Shown here piece after piece: positions 12,077 to 25,300 of a stretch of 64,000 nucleotides of DNA (position 1 is its first letter; each line of letters starts with the position of its first letter). The stretch spans positions 23,064,854 to 23,128,853 of the forward strand of contig CP093830.1 in assembly GCA_033063855.1 (NCBI GenBank), read 5' to 3'. The notes under the pieces were generated by a model. That model searched no databases. It had not been told where the DNA came from and worked only from the letters and a program-made list of their open reading frames with translations. The stretch is from Smittia aterrima. Its lineage: Eukaryota; Arthropoda; Insecta; Diptera; Chironomidae. Both the position numbers and the translations under genes were made by a program.

Positions 12077-15000
12077 AAAGATTCTTGAAGTCACATGCAA
12101 TGGACGATGAATGAGTGTTTACGTCAGAAAGACTGATTGAGTAAAGATTTTCATTGGTAAATAAATTATGTATTTGTCATAAGCGATGAATCATCAGTGA
12201 GTATGGAACATGTTTTGTTCAAAATATCATCTCATGGGAGGTTTTCCACAAATCGATTTTTAATGATGACAAAAAAAAATCTACAATCAAAGATTTTGCT
12301 GATTTGTAATGTTTCTTGTTTCAAACTTTTGGAAATAATGAAAATTGCTGGTTTGACAAAAGCGAGTCAAAGTTAACAATAGCGGGTTCGTCATGAGATT
12401 GCGAGAAACAAAAAGAAATTAAAAAGTTTAATGGAAATGAAAAATCAGCAGACATGTCTGGGCACAAAGAAAGTGTATATTACTTGAATCAGAAACGAAT
12501 GTCACGAAAGGAAAACAGAGAGAACTTCTTTGCTTAATTTCTCCTCACGCCTGAAAGTATACAACTGACATTACTTTCTTTTTTTTAAACGTAGAGCGAA
12601 GCTTTTTTCTTAGAGACGTCGATTTGATGGAGGAGCGAGCTAACTTTGGGGAAAATTGCCTTGCAAATTGCAACTTTGTTTGTTTTTGCTTGAAGGCAAA
12701 AAGACTTTCTAAGAAAGAAGTGCTTTCTTCTGGGGAGTACAAATAACCCAAAGGCCCATTAAAAGCTTCGAATATAATCAATATTGATTTCCCTGCTCAG
12801 AGATATTTGCGAAGTAAACAAAAATGAAAACAGCTTGAAATATGATATTTTATCATGACAACAAGCAGGGATACACTAAAAAGCAAATAATTAATAAGAT
12901 TACTTCCTCAAGTCAAAACCATTTCGTTGTACAAAAGGCAAAAACTTATTTTTTTTCTCTGGATTGTTCACTCAAGCAGATTGCTTTGGACGAGCCTTAT
13001 TAAATTAGGAGGCGTGCAGGAAACGAGTAATCAATCTAAGAAGAACCGCAAAGTGATGAGGGCAATGAACGGAAAGGAAGCAAAAGTTTCTTATCTCGTC
13101 ATAAATAAGTTTGACAATGTAATTTGATTGAATCGTTTCACAAGCAATGAACTGAAAGCAGCAATTAGCAAAGGCACAAATGTCTAATTTAGTCTCAATG
13201 ATTTATTTTGAAGCTTTATTATTTATTATTCAGAGGAGCTTTTTCTTTTTTTTTATTACCAAAATAGTTTCAGACTAAAAAAAATCAATGAATTAAAATT
13301 CAGTATCACGGCACACTTTTTGCAGGACTTTTGGAGATGTCGAGTGGAAAATTTACTTCGCCTTGAGTTTCAGTAGAAAACAACTTCAAACAGAAGGCTG
13401 CAAGTTTAATTTGCGATTATAGTAATTGAAAAACTTTTGCTGTTTGTTGAATTTTAATTGCGCTTTAGAACTTCCTTTTCCTTTAAAGTGAAAGTTACTG
13501 TTTTACAATTAAAATCTGATAATTACTGGGAATAAGAATTTGCATTAGACTTGGAGAAAACTTGGAATCGAGATTATTTGAAATTTAATTTCAAGCATTT
13601 CTTCTAAACTTTTGAAAAGAAAACTAGTAGAACATGACCATTTTATAATCAGCATTCAAGTCAAAGATCTTCAAAGTGAATTTGATTACTCCCCATTGCC
13701 TTACCAAGCTCATCTCACTTTCTCATCCGTTGAATCCCGACACGATTGTAAAACCGAGAACAATTTTTTTTGTCTGCTGCGACTTGCTCTTGAATTTCCT
13801 TTTCCTTTCTTCATTTCAAACAGGATCCTCGTCTGAGAGCTGAGAACTATCATGCTATGTAAGCCGGCAAATAAATGACATTATAAATTTTATTATCATT
13901 CCAAACAGATTTAGTTTTCTCTCTGAGGGCTTTGCGTTGTCAGCGACAATGTGAATGGATGTTCTCGAAATTGTACTACATCTGCCAAATGGCATTATCA
14001 TTTCCTCGTATTACATTAAGCAGCTAGAAGCAACTCCTTCAGTCTTTACTGGCTCAGAACAGAAAATTTTCTTCACGGAAAAACATGAAAATATTTGAAT
14101 GCGCGGTTGCGTCTCTGTGGGAAGCAAACGAGATGTTTATTTGCGTTATGGAGAGTTTAAAGAAGCTTTTTAACTTAATGGGGCAAAGCTTTAGATCTCA
14201 CTCTAGCTAGTTTTATCAAACGATTCTAATTGCTCACGGTTTAATTTTATACTTAGTTTTTATGCTTGTCAGAGTAGACTTTCTCGAATCGCAACAAACC
14301 AATTGTTTGTCTTTATTTGTCAAATTGAAAGCTGCACATCTCGACAAGCTTTTCTGATGAAACCTATGCAGTGAGAGAGAGGAAGAGAGAAATAGTGAGT
14401 TCTGCTTGTTTAGCAATTTAGTTTCGTTTATCTTTGAGTCTTTCGATTGAACGAAAATCTCGAGAGCTGGGACAAAAAGTTCTTTTGTAGCTTTTGGCTT
14501 ATTTGCTGCAATTATTCGTTTCGCTCTGGTATTGTCAAGAAGGATTGGCATTGCCAAACACACGTCTGGATTAAGAAAGCGAAATTGTGCCAAGGCTTTT
14601 ACTCAGAAATGGCTGATTGATCATATCTACTTTTACTGAGATATTTATAATTTCGGTCGATTCACTTTGCTCATTCTCTGATTCAAAAGAAAAGACATTT
14701 CGATCGTTGACATTTTTGTGCAATTTCAATTTCATTTTTGCTGATGAAAATTGTAATCTTTGATTTAATTTCTTGCCTTCAAAGTTTCCTCGAACACGAT
14801 ACGATGTAAACCTGGCTGTGACTGCTCAAGCCAATTTACGATCACTTAGCTTTTTGATTAGCAATGTTCACATTCAGCCAATGAAGTGGCTCTCTAAGAG
14901 CTCTTATTATAAAAGTTTACTATCAGAGAAAGAGCGATTGATTCCGAGTGAAAAGAAGAAAGTTTCAACAACAGAATTTCTCATTGAGTTCAAGTTTTTG

Positions 15001-18000
15001 AAGGGTTTTCAATTCTTTACGTCAAGTGATTGATTTCAATCTTATTAGTTCTCGTGGAATCAGATGTTCACATTATTAGTTTTTTAGTTTGGAAATCTGT
15101 TGTCAAAAACATTCATATTTAGTCGCACTTCTGTGGGAATCGACGAATTAATAATTTCAAAGTAAAAAACATTCAATTGAATTGTTAATAACAATTTGTT
15201 ATGGCCTCTGCTTTCATCGGATATTTCGAAGCTTAAACTGTTACCAAATCAATACATTTCGAGAATTGAACTCAACGTAAATAGCGACAAGCATCGACAC
15301 GCAATAGAATTCAACATGATTGTGGAAAGCTTTTGTGTAACATTAATAGGTCAATGGTTCGACTAGATCAAAGATTAAAGTGTTTTTCTTGCTATCTTTT
15401 CGTCATCAGATTAAACGGGATAACATTTTAATAAAATTATTCTATACTGTCAACTGCTTAAGATTTTTTTCTCGTAGTCAAGAAATTTTCAGGTCGAGTC
15501 ATGCTTTCAATCAGTGGAAGCAATTAATTATAGACAGAGGTGAGGAACCTATATAAGGATTTCGATATTGACTGGAAAATATTTAATTTAACCACAAGGT
15601 GATAAACTCACAGGTCAGGCAACTCTGCAGTTCATGGTGAGTTGAAAAAACTCATTAATAACAATTTTAAAAATGAGATGTCAAAGCGATGTAAAAGTGA
15701 TTCATAAATTATCAGCACTTTTGCGCTTCCCTATCATTTCCACCTCAACCGCAAACGAGAAAAATATCTTTCAACATTAAACATACATTTTTCACGATAA
15801 CGATAAAAAAAACCTACAGATCCGGCGAGAAAAAAAATGTTTCATCATTCACATCGTGACGAAATAAAAATTGTCGCGTTTTTAACAATTTTTTTTATCA
15901 GTTTTGTGCAATCGTAAAACGCGCTCTCGAGAGGCAGCGAGAAACATAAAATTTATGTCGTTCCGCTAGTGATACAATTCACAGCGAGCGGCAAAGCTGC
16001 GAGCTGGATTCACAAGCACTGAAAATGACGAGTAATGGTAATTAAATTGCTTAGGGGCAAGAAAATTGAATTTTGCTCTATGCAACCAATGAAAATTATG
16101 AAAATTCTCTCGCAAGCTCAGCAAAAAATCAAGCTAGGGGAAACGAAACGCCATGACTACAATTCAGCTAAGCATCCTTCCGTTTCCGCTTGCTTTATGA
16201 AAATGGAAAACTTTGTTCTCATCTTCTTCATCATCTGTATCATGATGTCGACTAATGGCCCCATGGAAATTTCCTTTTCATTAGCCATGGCACATCTAAG
16301 GAATGAAATTTCCTTCAAAAAGGAAATCATCGCAAAGTTGTGCCAAAAAGATTGATAATGATTTAATTGAATTGATTTCTCGTTAATTCCAATTGGATTC
16401 GTCGAAGTGATTCGAGAAATTACTGAAATATAAAATAAATTTGATTGTGTTAATTCCAAAAGTAAATTTATCGAATTCTCTTAGCTTATTATTTTACCGC
16501 TCGGAGCTGTTAAGTTTCTTTTAAAAAATTATAAATACTTTTCAGTACAATGTAGATAATTTAAGTTTTGATTCGAAAGTAGCCAGAAGCAAATACAAAC
16601 AATTTGCTAAGACAAAAATGATTGAAATTTGAATATCAATAAAACTTTTAATGAGACATCAAACTTAGTTTGTTTCTAAGCTACAATATTCTAGAATACA
16701 TACGTATTGAATCTTTATAAAGAAACGATTTGTCATGACCAACTAAAGAATGCTTAAACCTCTATCTAAACTTAGTGGAATTCTATAAAAGTTCTAGTTT
16801 TATTGCTGTCAGTCGATATGGCGCCTGTTTGTTCTTGGCAAACTCTTATGCCGACGAATGTCGTTAATCATGTAGGAATAAAACTAGAAGATAAGACAAA
16901 CGATATAAAGCATAACAATAATCTCAACAAAGGCACAGGAAGCAAAACACAAATGTAATTAATTGATAGTATTTGGTTTTAATTGAATCTTTGTTAAACA
17001 AATTTGCTTTCATGAACGTATAATTAGGGATGAAGGTACTTGTCAGGGAACAAGTCTGGTTATGAGAAGTATTCTTAACTTGAATCTCATTTCATTTCGA
17101 AGATTGTTTGTCACTGCAAACCCTGAGCAGTGTTTTAGTTTCAAGTGCAAGAGTTTTGTCTTTAAACCAGCTTCAAGAACACAAACATAAGTTTGAAATT
17201 TGCTGAGAGAGGAATACACTTGAGACTGAAGTTTGTTGAGAAAGTCTTCTCGGAACCAGAGACAGAAAACTTTCAGTAATTCTCTGCAGTTTTCCCTTCC
17301 TGCTTGAAGTTATTCACCCAAACGCCTTGAATAAGGGAAAAGACAGAAGACGTTGGTAAACTTAATTTTAATTTTCCAACCATTTCAAAAACTTTTCCGG
17401 CCCAACTTTTGTGGAAATGTTTTACTGTCTTAAACTTATTCGTCGTTATCAATTATTTATACGCCGCCGAAAGTTTCATGCCTTGATAATAAGCTCCAAA
17501 CCTTTTGTTTTGTGATTTGCTTGGTCTTGTTCTCGAGAAACTTTTCATCTCTTGGGTTAGAGGTTTAAAGTCTTTGCGAGATTATTTGCGTAGCAGAGAT
17601 GTTTCAGAAATGAATCAAGGAATTGAGGAGCTCAAAATTTCCCGGATAAGATTAACGTTTTATTTGTTCAACACTTAACCAGCATGTTTTGTACTGGTTT
17701 TTGTTAATTGAACCCTCAGAATCGTTGTCACTCATAAATGAAGTCATTTGAAGCTTCAGCTGGGATGAGGGCATAAGTTTTTACACGAGAACTCGCGTTT
17801 TTCCCAACTTATCCTGCCTCCACTTGTTGAAATTTTCAAAAGAGAATAATATTTCTGATTACACAAACCATAGAATGATGTAATTCATATCGAGCACGAT
17901 CGTAACGAAAACTTTCTTCCTCGAACAAGCGAGGAAAAATGTGGCTGGGGAAAAATTAAAATAATAAAACTTTATGTTTTGCAAGGAAGAAGAAAACATT

Positions 18001-21000
18001 TGCACTTCAAGTCAATTTCTAGCAAAGGGGTATTTCGTGTTATTATGATAGAGCAGAGCAATCAGAGAAAATTGCAAAACAGTGGTCAAGACGCTGCTGA
18101 TGAACTTCATTACATAAATTTTATATTTTTCTCTAACTTTGCTGAGCTTCCAGCATACTTTTAAGAACTGAATCTCATTAAAATCTTGAAAATCGCTACT
18201 ATGAACGTCGAAAGAAAGTTTTAAGATAAATGGTGAAGTTTTGTCGAGAAGCTTCACTAAAAGGTTTTGCAGGAAAAATCTTTTACGATCATTACCTTGT
18301 CGCAAGCTTCCATATGAAGAAACTCATCACTAATTAAAACTTTCAAACTTAAATTTACTTTTGATGAACTTTTCGTGAAAGATTGTAAATAAAACATTTA
18401 AGTTGCTTTGTATATGAGCCAAACAATATCAAAGCAGAAAGAAAAACTTACTTGCAGAGTGAAGAGAGCTAGCAAAATCAGACGACGATGCTAAATTAAG
18501 CATAAAATTCTGTGCAAATAAAGCTAAAGGAGAAAGACGACATCCCAACTCAGTTGGTTTACCTACATTTTCAAAAAAAAAATTCATCTCATTTAGAGCT
18601 TTCCTGTTGAAAGTTACAACTTGAAGAATTTCAAGTCCTTAAGTGATTGAAAAAAGAATGTTACAAGAACTTCATTGCAATAAAGAATAACATTTTTAGG
18701 ATCGCATGTCACAGTTCAACTTTATTTTCCTTATGATTTTTCATGAAAAACGTCGATGTTTTACTCAATGTCGACTGATGGCAATAAAGCGAGATCGGAA
18801 ACGTGATTAATAAAACCTCTAAAGGTCGAAGACTCCTTAATCCATTCGAAGCTGCCACGAAGAAGAGCTTTTCATAATTTTGATAGCTTAATGCGGAATA
18901 TAAAATTTATATCTCGGGTTTCGATGATTCCATGGTTTCCATACCCTTTCGTCTGCCTTTTTCTGCTGCCCTACTTACTTTTAATGATACAATTTTCAAG
19001 GTAATGCTGTCCTATGTAGAAACTTTCTTGAAATAAAATTTTTGATAAGTATTTTTAATAAATTAGCTCCAAGGAGTTTTTTGGTTGCCTCTATAAATTT
19101 TAGCACCCCTAGAAATTTAATAAAATGAACTCAAACCATTACAAAAATTCGTTAAAGTTCTCTTCAAGGTTCACGAAATATTTTTAGTGTAGATAATTAT
19201 CCAATTAGCTTCAAATAAATGAATATCTAATTCAACTATTCATCTATCTATTGAAATGCTCTGCAGTTGAACTTTAAATACCAAGATCTTTTATCTGTTT
19301 GCATATTTCTGTCGAATCTGTTTTATAGCATGAAAGAAATCCCTTCAGACATCTAATGAAATCCCGTTACAGTTTTCTCTCAGTCGAGCTTAAAGTATAC
19401 TCATTAAACCGAGAACAGTGAAAAATTAGTTTACGATGAAATCTCTAGAGAAAGAGCCTGAAGCTTCTTAAAGCCCGACTTTATCTCTCTGATCTCAGTT
19501 CATAATTTTGTGAAAAGCTTTTCGTCTCCTTCCTTTTCTAGTTTTTGTGACATGTTTGCATTATTGATGTGCTCGGGTTTTTACATGTTCTAGAAACGGA
19601 TATCATCCCCCAAGACAAAATTCAAAAAGGTTTATCTGGATAGCGTTCGGAATCTTCGTATTTGCTTAAATGAAAAGGTTTCAAGATTTTCCCTCGACGA
19701 CGAGGTACATCCCAGTGTGAATGATGATTTTGTGATTTTGACCACAAATGCGACAGAAAATTAATTTCTTCTTCCACTTTTGCAATAGTCGTCGACCTTC
19801 AGAATTATCACGAACAGGCACGTTCATGTGATGACGACGCTTCATGCGTTTCATTTGCACTTTCTTTTGCCAATTACAGAAAAACTAACTTTTGCAGAAA
19901 ACATTAGGTAGGATTGCTTAATAATCATTCCTTGCATGGGCGAACACATCCCGAGTTGGCTGAACATCTCATGTATAGAATTCAAAATAAAGTTGTCAAA
20001 AATCTTAAAGCTCAACCTCTCGATAGTCGCCCACTTAGCCGACAGGAAAAACTGAACAAAATGCTTTCACCAACTCGATAGGATTACGTTTCCGATTCCA
20101 TCATCATTGTTATGATTATTTTTATTGAATGTGGAGATTCTCATACATGAGAACTTTTATATATTTTCTTCTCCGAGCTTACACTTAAACAGCAACCTGA
20201 GAATGGGATAGTTTTGGCTTTGATGGGAGGGTGGAATGTGGACTCACTCGGAAAGAGAGACGATAAACATGAACGAGAAGGAAAGTTTTTGTCCGAGAAA
20301 TGTTTCGTCCCAAGTGAAAAGAGCGTTCATTTGAATACGATGTGATTTTCGCCATCATCATTATCGCCTTACTCGCTTCTACTTTCCGGTTCCGCTTGGT
20401 GTTCTCATTGATTCGAAATCAATAAATGATTCATTCTATTCATACTCTTATTCGAGTTCAGAGTTCTTCGCAATGACTTGAAAGTTTTGTTTATGGACTT
20501 CCTTCCTTTTCAGGAGCAGTACTGATAAGACGATGTTGCTCTTTGTCGAGACAAAAACTTGGTTGCTTGACGAGTTGATAATAAAAAGATTGAAAAACCC
20601 TTCAAAGACAGAAAACCAGACAAAAAAGGGTCAGAGGGGAGAAAGGATTGCATAAATTAATCAAAACCGAGTAGAGAATCCGCAGTTTCATGCTCAACTC
20701 TCGAACTTGCTCTCGATATCTACGTCTCAAATGCTAGAAGAGAATTTAATCATGAAAAACGAATCGCTCTTGGCGTGTAATTAATTTGATAAATGGAGCA
20801 AATTTCATCGAAAGGATTCGCTGCAAAGCTAATAAAACTAATATGACCATTATCTATGATCAAAAAGGATAACAACATTAAGACTTTAATTAGGTCTCAA
20901 AGTATGCTGCTAATATAATAAAAATAGTTTTCACAAAAAACGTAGAATTTTATTTAAATATTATAAGGAGTAGACAGCTATTACAAGGAGTAGAAAGCGA

Positions 21001-22234
21001 CTGGTGCTTCACATCACACGATAGAGATTTCGATGACCATAAGAACTGATTTCATTCCACCTTAAGGCATTATCGTTTCCTCTTAAAATCCTCTGAACCT
21101 TTTTCAAAGACCAGGTTATTTTATTGCAACATAAGTCAACTGATAACATCTTAATTATATCATTATTAACTAAAAGCTTAAGTAATCAATTTAGAGTCAA
21201 TTTTTGTAATTAACAAAAAGTTTTTCTTTCTATAATTATCTGCTCTACGGTAAATACTAAGACTGCATTTGGATAGCCCAATTGTCGGTATTCTCTTTGA
21301 TGTTATATAATATTAATGAGAGCTGTGTAAAGTTGTTGGGTCTAATTGACTTTAGTCGAGGCTGATTATTGCTTAAATTACTTGGCTTTTGTTTGTAATA
21401 CCATTGCTTATCCGCCACCTTAAAAATAATTATAGGACAAAAACCAGAAATTATTTTTATTTTGTATGCTCAAGTAAATATTTGGCAATCTACGTTACAA
21501 TTGAAAATCGATGACAAAATTTGTCAGAATGAAAATGAAAGTTTGGTTTCACAGATTTTGATCGAATCTTTTGAGCGCAACACAATTGAATAATACCAGC
21601 GAAGACAAATTGCTTCGAAATGTTTCAATGATTGCATAAGAAATCTTTTAGGTTATTGTTTAGAACGTTTCTTACCCTCATCCTTTACATAGATGTATTC
21701 AAAATGTTGTTTATGTTTCTATTGATTTAAACATTAAATGGTTTATGGATTGTTTAGTGCAAACAATTAATCTCATTGTCGGCGAGAACAAAATAAAATC
21801 ACATTTAATTAATACTCGACAAATAATTACTGTGAAAAAGGCCTGGTACGAAGGTCGCAAGAACTTGATATCGATTTTTCTTAGCCTCGCTTGTTTCATG
21901 TTCAATTTAGTCAGTCGATTTCATGACCTGAGAAAGTTCTTCGAGCTCACCGAATTGCAAATCATAAAATCTTTTAAAAAAATGTGAGAAAAACTAATCT
22001 GATTTATCCCTGAACACTTGCCTTCGGGAAACACTTTCAGAGAAAATCGATTGGCAACTGAACGAATGGGGTCAAATTTATTTGCACGTTGACACTCTCC
22101 ATGCTGCCGACAATCATCAATCCATTTCCTCATTCTCTCGAGCATTCAGGATAGCAATGTTCACTTTTAGTTTGTCAACTAATCTCCGCCTTGGGATGCA
22201 TAATTTCTCAATTTAACGCATGTTTCTCTATACC
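12077..22234. other. Gene-free stretch, nothing recognised
   Basis: No coding region is supported. The longest open frames (a 119-codon minus-strand frame at 14234-14593 and a 106-codon frame at 16035-16355) match no domain I know and lack splice or codon evidence. A 20-nt direct duplication near 20.97 kb is the only local repeat noted. Confidence 0.5.
20960..20999 (+). repeat. 20-nt tandem duplication
   Basis: Two adjacent 20-nt units (20960-20979 and 20980-20999) share the core AAGGAGTAGA and differ at only a few positions. This is probably a slippage duplication. Confidence 0.7.
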
Positions 22235-22319
22235 GTTCTAAAACATGTTTTTTTTTCAACTTGATTGACAAACAATAAAAATTCAAATGAAAGCTTTGTG
22301 TGTTTCCGAGTGATTCTAA
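22235..22319 (+). repeat. Dispersed short repeat, copy B
   Basis: This is the second copy of the repeat at 12012-12070, in the same orientation. It carries an additional segment, CAACTTGATTGACAAACAAT plus a few A/T bases, between the T run and the AATGAAAGCTTTGTGTG core. No Fanzor coding sequence is visible next to this copy. Confidence 0.75.
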
Positions 22320-22324
22320 ATGAA

Positions 22325-25300
22325 AAGAGCAGAAGTGTTTAAATTTACTTCTCTCGTTTTCAACAAAAACATTTTGTTTTCTGCGACGTGTTGAAGTAAT
22401 TTCCATTCATAATTCGTTTCCACTTTCATACCTGCCATCTGAAAGTGGAATGTCGTAGAGTTTCGTTGTGCAGGACGAGATGAAAAATCGGTCCGAATTA
22501 GTGTCTACATGGCACGTGGTCGTTTGTCAGGATATTTTCGTAGGACGATGAAGCTTTCTTGTCACGTTTGCGTTTTAACGAAAACAGCAGGAAAATCTTT
22601 TTAAAGCCACTCGAGAGCTCCTGAATTTTTCAATCTTGACTTCATTTGAATTGATTTTTGGCGAATATTTAAGAACATTTCATGAACAGGATCAAGAAGA
22701 GAAAGCAAGCGGGTGTAAATATTTCTGAACGAGTGTCAGTTGTCCGTTTCGATAGCCATCAAAATTGATTTTCTTCTCTCGCTTCGTAGATAATTTATTT
22801 TTCGTTAGCTCCTGTCAATATTTTCCGTCGTTATGAAAATTTGGGAGTAAACGAGAAAATTTTCCCTGAAAGTAAATAAATAAATTAACATGTAATTGGC
22901 ATCTGGAAAACTGCTGGAGAAATAATGTCTTGCCATTTGTGGATCGCATCGAGGCCTCAGCTCAAACCAACTAGAAGAAGGCAAACAGTATGCATGCAAT
23001 TGAACAAGGCTACCGTTTGCCTTTTTTCCGTCAGTCAAACGAAAGTTCAAAAACAATATTTTGTAGAAAAAATGTCTTCTGGTAAGCTTCATCTCACAAA
23101 GCTTTAAGCTTCACATATATTCGTCGTAAGACTGTATCGAGTGGATCGTTAAATGTTCAGACGATAATATTTCCTCTTGTTCCCTCGCATTTGTAACCAT
23201 TAGAATGTGACATACTGTAAGTCAAAAAAAAAATAGAAACAAAAAATTACTACAGAAAATTACAATGTTTTTATTTTTGTTGTGCGTTGGGTGAGGGAAG
23301 GAGAGTCAACCATTATTCTTCTTTCACGACTCTTAGCAGCCCTTAACCCCGCACACAAACTGATTACATGTTTTTTAGGTAAAAAAAGGTTTTTTTTTAC
23401 TTGAAACTCAAACAAAAACTTTTTGCACAACAGAGCTGGTTGAAAGAGATTGAACTTTGCTATTACGGAAACATGCGACGATTTATTTCGGGAAAGTCGT
23501 CTTTAATCTTTTACGCTGTGCAAACTTAACTCGTAATTAAATTAAAGTGAAGCGGGTTGTTGAAAGAATTCTTTTTCGCAAAGTCACTACGAAAGGCTTA
23601 AACAAGTTAAGGGTTTTTGACGTAGGTCGAGCGAAAGCGACTTTTGCTGTTGTTCATTTAATCGTTTGAACTCAAACTTCACGGCTTACTATCCGGCTTA
23701 CTTTCGCATGATGAATTGCTTGCTCTTTAGCCTCCAACCTACTTGAAAAATTAAGTTTGTGGTGTGAACTTTTTCTATGAAAAGTTTTATGAGCTACAAT
23801 CATTTGGACATGAATCTACCTGTTAATGAAGTGTTGGACGAATAATATTAAAAAGGGATTTTCACAACTCTTTCTTTAATGGGCAGCCACTTGAATTAGG
23901 TTAATGACTGCTTAGAACTTTGAAGAAATCTTATTAAGGCAACTTGAATAAAACGTGACGACGTGTAAAGTAAGCCGCTCATGCTTGCACATTATCATTT
24001 GATTGATCAATTATTCATAGCGCGAGTAGTCATAAATGTTATTGTTGTTGATCTAAGAATATTCGGCAGTCATGAGTTGTAGCTTGGACACGTGATGTTT
24101 CATTTATGAATTTCTTAAGGACTCGTACTATCGCAATTTTATAAGTTTTGAGAGCTTCAAAATACTTTCCAGCCTCACAACTACACATGAAGAAATGTTC
24201 CAGATTGGAACGAAATCGTTGGAAAATATTTCCAGTGCCTCTCAACGCAGAGAAGAATTGTAAAACTTCCGCACTCAGTCATTAGTTGCCGAGTGTTTTA
24301 ACTTTACGGACGTATACCGCTACCAAAGTGCGTTGATCGTCAAAGTCGTTCGGAATCGTCAAACAAAAAGTCATTTTTATTTTAATTCCAACCGTTTCCG
24401 TTTCCGGAATTGCCGTGAGGCTAAATGTAGAACTCGCATGTAAAGGATTTTGCCGCGCGCTATTGGATTAAAGTGAAGTGCAAGGAATAAGAAACAATTG
24501 AATGAAAGAAGAAAAACGTGTCAAGAAGTCATATTTGAAAAAATAATAATTAAAAAATATAATCTTTAGTGGAAAGAAAAGACTTTCAGTGATAAAATCT
24601 CAAGTTTTCAATTAATTAACAAAAGAGAAAAAAAGAACAAAAGATTTGAATCATCAAAGAAGTATGTTCTCAGTTTTTGCTGCATCTAAGAGAATGAAAG
24701 AATGCAATTTTTGCCTTTTATGTTTGAAACGAGAAAGAAATGGAAGATCGTGATGTTTTTGTTGGCTTTGAGAATGCTCCGTGTTGGTGCAATACGAATT
24801 CATTATTTTGAATTCTTAAAAAGAGAAAGGCACTCAAAATGGAAATGTAGAAGTTTGTTTGGATACCTCAGCCGCATCCAACGAGGCGAGGAATGAAAAA
24901 GAAATAATCAATAAACTTTAAGAAGTTTTTGCTTCAAGCAGAAGAGTTTTCTGAAGATTAGAAGCTGGTCGTGAAACACGTTTGGGAAACTAACTTTGTA
25001 ATGAGCCTTCGAAGTGACTTAAAGCTAAAATCAATTACTTTATAAGAGAAAAGTGAGGGAATAAGCGGCCATTTGTCTTACTAGTCACGTGTTGATGTCG
25101 TGCCTTAATTAAAGTTCAAAGATTAATTGCAATTTTAACGCTCGATCATTTCTTCGCTTCATTGAAATTTAACCCAGAAGTACTAACTCAGTACCGATAA
25201 GGTGAAGTTGTTGGCGAACATCTTACAACCCATAATTTTATGGCACAACGCTTGAAATTCCATGTCATAAAACGTTTCATTTCTCTCCTCGAATTATCTC

